This document shows, piece by piece, positions 23,241 through 28,939 of a stretch of DNA of 28,939 nt. Source of the DNA: JADFNO01 sp965369945 (GTDB lineage: Bacteria > Planctomycetota > Phycisphaerae > Phycisphaerales > SM1A02); contig CBDUST010000016.1 in NCBI GenBank assembly GCA_965369945.1, positions 1 to 28,939 of the forward strand, read 5' to 3'. The position numbers and the translations under genes are program-made. The notes below the pieces were generated by a model, which saw only the letters and a list, made by a program, of their open reading frames with translations, did no database searches and was not told the DNA's origin. Positions within the stretch are counted from its first letter, which is position 1. Each line of letters starts with the position of its first letter.

Positions 23241-24281
23241 CTAACACCGTTGCGGCAACCGATAGATCCAGCCAGGGGTTCCCGCCCCATGCTCGCGTTC
23301 AAGAATCCCGCGCTGTGCGAGGACGCCGAGGTACTTACTGACGGTTCGGGAGGACACGGGATCGACGGCCTGTCGGGCGCAGGTGTTTCGGTATTCCGTT
23401 TCAAGGTCGCTTCCCGGGATCCGCCCCTTGGAGGAGACGAGATCGTAAAGCATCCGATGGTGAGAGGACAGCGCCTCAAGCACTTCTTCGAGAGTGGATT
23501 TGAAGTGGCTGAAGTTGGCGAGGACGAGATGGTCAGGCTTCAATCGGGTCGCGCCGGACTCTTCTGCGCGCTGCACCGCATGCCGAAGGAGGACGAGCGC
23601 ACGGCGAGCGTCTCCATAGGCAAGGTCGGCAACGCGTTGAATTGCCTCCGTTGTCCACGCGTTTCCTCGGAGCGCTCGCGCAATCGTGGGCTGGAGAATC
23701 GCGACCACTTCTTCCGGTTGATAACGGGGAAAGAGAATCTGCCTCGGTGCGAGCCGAGACTTGACGGAGTCGGGCAGCCTGAGGAGCGCCTGCCGCGAGG
23801 CAGCAATGCAGAGGACTGCTGTCTTCGACAGAGCACAGAGGTGATGGACCAAGTTGGCTAGATCCGCCTGCTCAAGGACATCGACCTCGTCGAGGGCGAT
23901 GACGCAGCTGCGCGTGCCAAGCTCGGTCCGAAGGACAGTGAGCTGGTGTTCTCGCGTCCTCTGGGCAGAACGCAGTGGCTTGACGACATCGAGTATCGCC
24001 AAAAGCACTGAGAACAGCGTGGGATGCTCGCGGCAGTTGACCGTGACGGGGAGAATGCCGGCGGGCTTAACCTCATTTTTGAGAAGGTAGTTGGTGCACA
24101 GCGTCTTGCCGCTGCCGGCCGGCCCATGAATCCAGCCGTGAATCGGCCGGCTGCCGCTGAGCGTGCTTGAGACGCAGGCGCGGATTTCTTTCAGTTGGAA
24201 GTCCCGGAGGAGTGGTCGCTCGACCTCACCGCGCAAGGCGTCGGGATCGGCCACGAGCGCGCGCTTGGATCGGTCGGGCAT
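23241..24281 (-). CDS. Orc1/Cdc6-like AAA+ ATPase with winged helix
   Basis: The 346-residue protein has Walker A in HGPAGSGKTLCTNYLL (about residues 52-60), Walker B in CVIALDEVDVL, a sensor-1 region VLCIAASRQALL and sensor-2 GDARRALVLLRHAV. A C-terminal winged helix (SSRTVSKYLGVLAQRGILEREHGAGTPGWIY) follows. The length, domain order and the phrase DARRAL-LL-HAV fit archaeal/eukaryotic Orc1/Cdc6 replication initiators, which open or mark DNA origins. In bacteria such proteins are rare, and here it leads an operon with two membrane proteins rather than replication genes. That suggests a co-opted DNA-bound switch or a mobile-element initiator (inference). A shortened paralogue is fused to a nucleotidyltransferase at 14980-15981. 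No good ribosome site precedes the ATG. Confidence 0.8.
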   Translation of the reverse strand: MPDRSKRALVADPDALRGEVERPLLRDFQLKEIRACVSSTLSGSRPIHGWIHGPAGSGKTLCTNYLLKNEVKPAGILPVTVNCREHPTLFSVLLAILDVVKPLRSAQRTREHQLTVLRTELGTRSCVIALDEVDVLEQADLANLVHHLCALSKTAVLCIAASRQALLRLPDSVKSRLAPRQILFPRYQPEEVVAILQPTIARALRGNAWTTEAIQRVADLAYGDARRALVLLRHAVQRAEESGATRLKPDHLVLANFSHFKSTLEEVLEALSSHHRMLYDLVSSKGRIPGSDLETEYRNTCARQAVDPVSSRTVSKYLGVLAQRGILEREHGAGTPGWIYRLPQRC

Positions 24282-24662
24282 ATTTACATTTGGCGCGGCG
24301 GGCCTTTAAGCGCATGCGGCTCGCGCTCCGTGCGGAGCGTGCCACCGACTTCTTGTTCGGTAGTGCCCACGACTACCTAATCAGATGACTGCCAGCCTGG
24401 CGGCCTCAGGGAGAGCGCGCATGAAAGCTCGTGGATTCGAATTCTCAAGCGTTGCCGCAGCGCAATCGTGCCTGCTTGCTGAGAAAACGGTCATCGATTA
24501 GACGAGAATTGTTATGGTCGAGGCTCGGCACGGAGCCCCGCAAAAGCTAACCTCTGCCAGCGGCATCTGCGGAGGATCGGCCCCTTTGAATATGCCTTCC
24601 CGCTAGTGGCGGGACGCGGGAAACGTCCGCATCGATGCCAGACAACTCGTAGAATTAGCGCA
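24282..24662. other. Divergent spacer
   Basis: The 381 bases between the Orc1/Cdc6-like gene and the large NTPase hold no convincing gene. A hairpin CGCTCC-GTGC-GGAGCG (24324-24339) lies near the Orc-like start. Both promoters should be in this interval. Confidence 0.4.
24650..24655 (+). promoter_or_regulatory. Possible -10 element for a leaderless NTPase transcript
   Basis: TAGAAT matches five of six bases of the -10 consensus and ends seven bases before the ATG at 24663. No ribosome site lies between, which is the usual look of a leaderless start. No clear -35 is visible. Confidence 0.25.
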
Positions 24663-27600
24663 ATGCACTTTCCATGGAAGCGATTCTGGTGTCCGCAAAA
24701 TGGCACATTTAGCCTAGCCGACGGTGGCTACCTAGTCGACCCGGACGACGAGGCGAACAAGCCTTTCTGCGCCGATGTGGTGCCATTCGACGCGCTTACA
24801 CACATCCCATGTCTTGCCTTGCTCGGAGAACCAGGCATCGGTAAGTCAACCACAATGCGCACCGAGCTCAAGTCGGCTGAGCGATCTGCCCAACAAACTG
24901 GCGACAAGCTGGATTGGCTCGACCTTAAAGGATACGGCAACGAGGAAAGACTCGTCCGTAGACTGTTCGAGTCGTCGACGTTTCATGAATGGCTGTCTGG
25001 AACGCATACGCTGCATCTGTTCCTCGACAGCCTCGATGAGTGCCGTCTCCAGGTCAAATCAGTGGCCTCGATTGTAATTGAGATCCTTCGCGAGCACGCA
25101 GCGCACCTCAACCGTCTCAGGGTCCGGATCGCGTGTCGCACTGCTGATTGGCCGAACCAGCTTGAGCATGGTCTCCCGGAGTTGTGGGGCGAGGATGCGG
25201 TTGGCGTCTATGAACTTGTCCCGCTGCGAAGGTCGGACATAGCAACCGCTGCGGCCACCATGAAGCTCGATGCCGACGCCTTTCTCAGCGAGGTTGCGAG
25301 GGTGCGTGGTGAGCCCCTCGCGATCAAGCCCGTCACTCTTGCGTTCTTGCTGAACACGTACGTGCGCGACAGCCGCTTGCCTGCGACGCAGGTGGATCTG
25401 TATTCCATTGGGTGCCGTCTCCTGACGGAAGAGACGAGCGAAAGCCGTCGAGACGCTGGAGGAACAGGCCGGCTCTCTGCTAAGCAGCGAGTGGCGGTTG
25501 CCGAACGCCTCGGTGCTCTCATGGTTTTCTGCAAGAAGGCTGCGATCTTCACCGGCGTGGATGTCGGCGACACTTCTGAAGACGACGTCGCGGTCTCGGA
25601 CCTCGCCGGGGGACGAGAAACAGTCGGCCATGACTCGTTCCAAGTCGGTGAGCAAGAGATTCGAGAGGTGCTCGACACCGGCCTATTCTCGGGTCGCGGG
25701 TCTCAGCGGCTGGGCTTTGCTCATCAGACGTATGCTGAGTTTCTGGCAGCGCGCTACCTCCACAACCACAATATGGACCTCACGCAGACATTGAGCTTGA
25801 TTCACCATAGCGAAGACGACAGTGGACGGGTCATCCCGCAGCTTGGCGAGACGACCGCATGGCTCGCAGGGATGGACCACAACGTCTTCAACTCGATCAT
25901 TGATGACGATCCACAGGTCCTTCTCAGAAGCGATGTGGGAAAGGCCGACGAGCAGGTCAGAGCATCCCTGGTCGAATCGCTACTTGGCCTGTTTGATGCT
26001 GAGAAACTGACCGATTCAGATTGGGGCCTGCGCGCCCACTATGGCAAGCTGCAGCATACCAGCCTCGCCTCGCAACTCGAACCTTTCATTCGCGATCGCA
26101 CGAAAGGCAGAATCGTTCGCCGTGTTGCCATCGACATTGCGGAGGCATGTGGCGTGCAGCAGCTTGAGCAACTGCTGGCAAACACTGCCTTGGCCAGCGA
26201 CGATGACCCTCATATTCGGGACCAAGCTGCACACGCGGTAGCAGTGATTGGTGATGATGAGACGCGAGCGCGATTGAAGCCCCTGGCGCTGAGCAGCGGC
26301 CACGACGACCAGGACGATCAATTGAAGGGCCACTCGCTCAGAGCGCTCTGGCCTGAGCAGATTACGGTCGATGAGGTATTCGACAGTCTGAAGCCCCCAA
26401 AGGAGCCGAGACTGCATGGTGCCTATAGCGACTTTGTTTCGCGGCGCTTTCTCGAGCACCTCTCTATTGAAGACCTCCCACGAGCGCTGCAATGGGTGGC
26501 GTCCCTTCCCCGCTTCGGTGGATCGCTGAGTTGGTTTCGAGATCTGAGTAGCGACATCCTTTACCAAGCCTGGGATCATCTTGACAAAGATAGTGTGCTG
26601 CAAGCGTTTGTTCATGCAGCGATTTCGCGATTCCAATTCAACGACGATGTTTTTGCACGGCGGCTGGGACAAGACGAGGAGGATCCGCTTGGTAAGGACA
26701 CAGAAAAGCGCCGCCGTCTTCTTCGCGCGCTCTTGCCACCTGTGCTGCACATCAAATACGGAGCCATCAATCTCGTGACGTCAGATCGATTCGTCCGGTC
26801 GGAGGATGCGCTCTGGCTGATTGACTGGCTTAACGGGGAACCTGACGAGAACGTACAGCATGGAATTGCAGAGCTTGTGCGGCTCAGCTTCAACTCCCAG
26901 TGTAGGCGTCACGTTGACGCGATTGTCGTCGCCGCGAAGACCAATCCAATTCTCGCCGAGGAGTTTCAAGCCTTTATTGAGCCGGTCGAGCTTAGTTCTG
27001 AAAGGGCCGCGAAGCTCAGGGAGAACTTCAGGCGCGATCAGCGGCATACCCAGCCGTCGCCTTTGCTTGATCCACCGGTCGAACAACGAATTGAACGTTG
27101 TTTGGAGTCTTTTGAATCAGGCAATCTGCATGCGTGGTGGCATCTCAATCGTGAGATGACGCTGCGACCCACGAGCACGCATTACCAGGGGCAAGATGAG
27201 TTGGAAGCTGACCTGACAACGCTGCCTGGATGGGAGCCTGCGGATGCGCCGACCAGAGCGCGAATCGTCCAGGCTGCCGAGCGATACCTCGTGGGGGCGG
27301 ACCCGCACACTGAGAGCTGGCTGGGTAGCGACACGTTCCATAGGCCAGCCGCCGCTGGCTACCGGGCGCTGCTTTTGCTTTCCAACGAAGCTGTGGATCG
27401 TCTCAAGACGTTGCCAGTGGACGTCTGGAAGCGATGGGCACCGATCACGCTCGCCTATCCAACAGGGTCTGGTTTCGCCGGCGAGGAGGTTCACCAAGGA
27501 ATAGTCAAGATCACCTATGATCGCGCACCAAATGAGATTATTGAGACGCTCGTCGGGCTGATTGACAAGGAGAATGAAAACCGTGACTCACTTTTCATCA

Positions 27601-28871
27601 ACCGAAAGGTTGAGTTCTGCTGGGATCACAGGCTGGCGGGTACGCTTGCTGACAAAGTAACGGATGCCGCGCTGAAGCCATCGATCATGGCCACACTGCT
27701 CGCGGACTTGCTCGATCATGGCGTCGCGATCGCAAGAAAGTTTGCTGAGTCGCTCGTGACAACGCCAGTTCCGACAGACGAACCCGCACGGGAGCGGGCG
27801 ATGACGGCGGCAAGTGCACTAATCCTCCATTCTCATGACGCAGGGTGGGGCGTGATCTGGCCCGCTGTTCAGCATGATGAAGCGTTCGGCCGAGATCTGA
27901 TGCTGGCTGTCGCCCACAGTCCAAAGACAGATGATGAAGAATCATTCCCGCGACGGCTTTCTGAGGAGCAGTTAGCTGATCTGTATATCTGGTTAGCGCA
28001 GCACTTCACCCATAAGGAAGATCCGGACAGCAATGGCTGGGTTGGCCCGCGAGAGAGCGTTGCTCATTTCCGTGACAGTGTGCTTCGAGCTCTGCAGGCA
28101 CGGGGAAGCCAACACGCCTGCCTGGCACTTGATCGAATCACCCGACAGCTGCCACATCTGGATTGGCTGAAGTGGGTGGCGCTCGAGGCGAAGCAGATCA
28201 TGCTCCGGGAAACTTGGCGGCCACCAACGCCTGCACAATTTCTGGAGCTAACGCACCACGCTCAATCGCGCCTTGTCCAGAGCGCTCGCCACTTGTTGGA
28301 CGTGCTTGTCGAGTCAACACGCAGATTGGAAGCCAAACTGCAGGGGGAGACGCCGGCCGCACCAGACTTGTGGGACCAGTTAACTCCCGGGAAGTTTCGC
28401 CCTAAGGACGAGAATCATTTTTCTGACTATGCAAAGCGCTGGCTTCATGACGATCTGCAGAGATGCGGGATTGTCGCGTCGCGTGAAGTTCAGATCCGGC
28501 GCGGCGAGGGCGAAGGCACCGGTGAAAGGACGGATATTCACGTCACTGCCGTCGTCGAAGGAACAGATGCGGATTCTCTCAGCCAGGTTCGGGTGATCAT
28601 CGAAGCAAAGGGCTGTTGGCACAGAGAACTGAAGACATCCATGCAATCCCAGTTGGTCGATCGGTACCTGAAAGACATCGAATGCCAGCACGGTTTGTAT
28701 CTCGTTGGTTGGTTCAGTTGCGTGCAGTGGGACGACGATGACCAGAGAAAGCGACACGCTCCTGATTGGACGATTGAGGAGGCCCAGCAATACTTTGATC
28801 AGCAGGCGCGCGAGTTGGCCGATGGTGCTACGGTTGTTAAGGCCGTGGTGATCAATACGGCGCTTCGCTAG
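24663..28871 (+). CDS. STAND/NACHT-type NTPase with HEAT-like repeats and C-terminal PD-(D/E)XK nuclease
   Basis: ATG 24663 is preferred to a GTG at 24606, since the added residues are low in structure; the product is 1402 residues. Near the N-terminus lie Walker A GEPGIGKS (55-62), Walker B LFLDSLDEC (about 119-127) and CRTADW (158-163), the order seen in NACHT/STAND ATPases. Residues about 475-560 show HEAT-like helices (VRRVAIDIAEACG, IRDQAAHAVAVIGDDETRARL), and the long middle is helical throughout. At the C-terminus, GERTDIHVTAVV then VRVIIEAKG, MQSQLVDRYL and GLYLVGWF give Asp1291, Glu1314, Lys1316 and Gln1330, a good PD-(D/E)XK nuclease layout. The logic is that of Avs-like sensors: ligand binding by the repeats, oligomerisation by the NTPase, then nuclease activation; that is inference. 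It stands alone with no coupled partner. Confidence 0.85.
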   Translation: MHFPWKRFWCPQNGTFSLADGGYLVDPDDEANKPFCADVVPFDALTHIPCLALLGEPGIGKSTTMRTELKSAERSAQQTGDKLDWLDLKGYGNEERLVRRLFESSTFHEWLSGTHTLHLFLDSLDECRLQVKSVASIVIEILREHAAHLNRLRVRIACRTADWPNQLEHGLPELWGEDAVGVYELVPLRRSDIATAAATMKLDADAFLSEVARVRGEPLAIKPVTLAFLLNTYVRDSRLPATQVDLYSIGCRLLTEETSESRRDAGGTGRLSAKQRVAVAERLGALMVFCKKAAIFTGVDVGDTSEDDVAVSDLAGGRETVGHDSFQVGEQEIREVLDTGLFSGRGSQRLGFAHQTYAEFLAARYLHNHNMDLTQTLSLIHHSEDDSGRVIPQLGETTAWLAGMDHNVFNSIIDDDPQVLLRSDVGKADEQVRASLVESLLGLFDAEKLTDSDWGLRAHYGKLQHTSLASQLEPFIRDRTKGRIVRRVAIDIAEACGVQQLEQLLANTALASDDDPHIRDQAAHAVAVIGDDETRARLKPLALSSGHDDQDDQLKGHSLRALWPEQITVDEVFDSLKPPKEPRLHGAYSDFVSRRFLEHLSIEDLPRALQWVASLPRFGGSLSWFRDLSSDILYQAWDHLDKDSVLQAFVHAAISRFQFNDDVFARRLGQDEEDPLGKDTEKRRRLLRALLPPVLHIKYGAINLVTSDRFVRSEDALWLIDWLNGEPDENVQHGIAELVRLSFNSQCRRHVDAIVVAAKTNPILAEEFQAFIEPVELSSERAAKLRENFRRDQRHTQPSPLLDPPVEQRIERCLESFESGNLHAWWHLNREMTLRPTSTHYQGQDELEADLTTLPGWEPADAPTRARIVQAAERYLVGADPHTESWLGSDTFHRPAAAGYRALLLLSNEAVDRLKTLPVDVWKRWAPITLAYPTGSGFAGEEVHQGIVKITYDRAPNEIIETLVGLIDKENENRDSLFINRKVEFCWDHRLAGTLADKVTDAALKPSIMATLLADLLDHGVAIARKFAESLVTTPVPTDEPARERAMTAASALILHSHDAGWGVIWPAVQHDEAFGRDLMLAVAHSPKTDDEESFPRRLSEEQLADLYIWLAQHFTHKEDPDSNGWVGPRESVAHFRDSVLRALQARGSQHACLALDRITRQLPHLDWLKWVALEAKQIMLRETWRPPTPAQFLELTHHAQSRLVQSARHLLDVLVESTRRLEAKLQGETPAAPDLWDQLTPGKFRPKDENHFSDYAKRWLHDDLQRCGIVASREVQIRRGEGEGTGERTDIHVTAVVEGTDADSLSQVRVIIEAKGCWHRELKTSMQSQLVDRYLKDIECQHGLYLVGWFSCVQWDDDDQRKRHAPDWTIEEAQQYFDQQARELADGATVVKAVVINTALR

Positions 28872-28939
28872 CCACCAGAATTCCATGCGGGCTTGATGGA
28901 CGGGGCGGAGTCAAATCTATCTCAGCACGTCCAGCCGCC

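Noticed and set aside
1..28939. CRISPR arrays, insertion sequences, integrase or transposase genes
   Set aside because: No regularly spaced direct repeats, terminal inverted repeats around a transposase, or recombinase motifs were seen anywhere in the window.

Overview
The window reads as a defence or mobile-gene island from a high-GC bacterium. Strong Shine-Dalgarno sequences, intrinsic-terminator hairpins and ATGA-type overlaps indicate bacterial expression. There are no ribosomal, tRNA-synthetase or other housekeeping genes from which to name a lineage. Two proteins resemble archaeal/eukaryotic Orc1/Cdc6 ATPases, but nothing else requires an archaeal host. By eye the modules differ in base composition: the 3.5-8.7 kb operon is very GC-rich, while the 1.1-2.6, 16.3-19.2 and 22.4-23.2 kb genes are more AT-rich. 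That fits a mosaic assembled by transfer.

Layout: (1) the 3' end of a HerA-like ATPase/nuclease gene, cut by the window edge; (2) a coupled pair, a TIR-like/nucleoside-deoxyribosyltransferase-fold protein and an HD phosphohydrolase; (3) a six-gene ubiquitin-like conjugation operon at 3558-8744: a small unknown protein, a GHKL/HSP90-type ATPase, a 76-residue ubiquitin-like protein, an E2-like domain fused to an 18-cysteine zinc domain, a JAMM (JAB) peptidase and a minimal ThiF/E1-like adenylyltransferase; (4) on the minus strand, a TIR protein and a protein with a possible PD-(D/E)XK-like end; (5) a 1141-residue beta-helix membrane protein whose stop codon abuts that of a minus-strand nucleotidyltransferase-Orc1/Cdc6 chimera; (6) a coupled pair, a small four-helix membrane protein and a membrane-anchored crotonase-fold protein lacking both hydratase glutamates; (7) a SIR2-domain protein; (8) a minus-strand coupled pair, a four-helix membrane protein and a D-2-hydroxyacid dehydrogenase; (9) about 0.9 kb of hairpin-rich non-coding DNA with a tRNA-Asn-like fragment; (10) a minus-strand operon of an intact Orc1/Cdc6-like ATPase and two polytopic membrane proteins; (11) a large STAND/NACHT-type NTPase with HEAT-like repeats and a C-terminal PD-(D/E)XK nuclease.

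How they may work together: the ubiquitin-like operon looks self-sufficient. E1 would activate the Ubl, the E2-zinc fusion would transfer it, and the JAMM protease would trim the precursor and/or deconjugate it. The GHKL ATPase and the 141-residue protein are candidate regulators, substrates or effectors. The surrounding genes resemble compact anti-phage modules: NAD-linked domains (TIR, SIR2, deoxyribosyltransferase-fold, D-2-hydroxyacid dehydrogenase), membrane effectors and nuclease-tipped NTPases. All defence roles are inferred from domain content and clustering; nothing in the sequence proves them.
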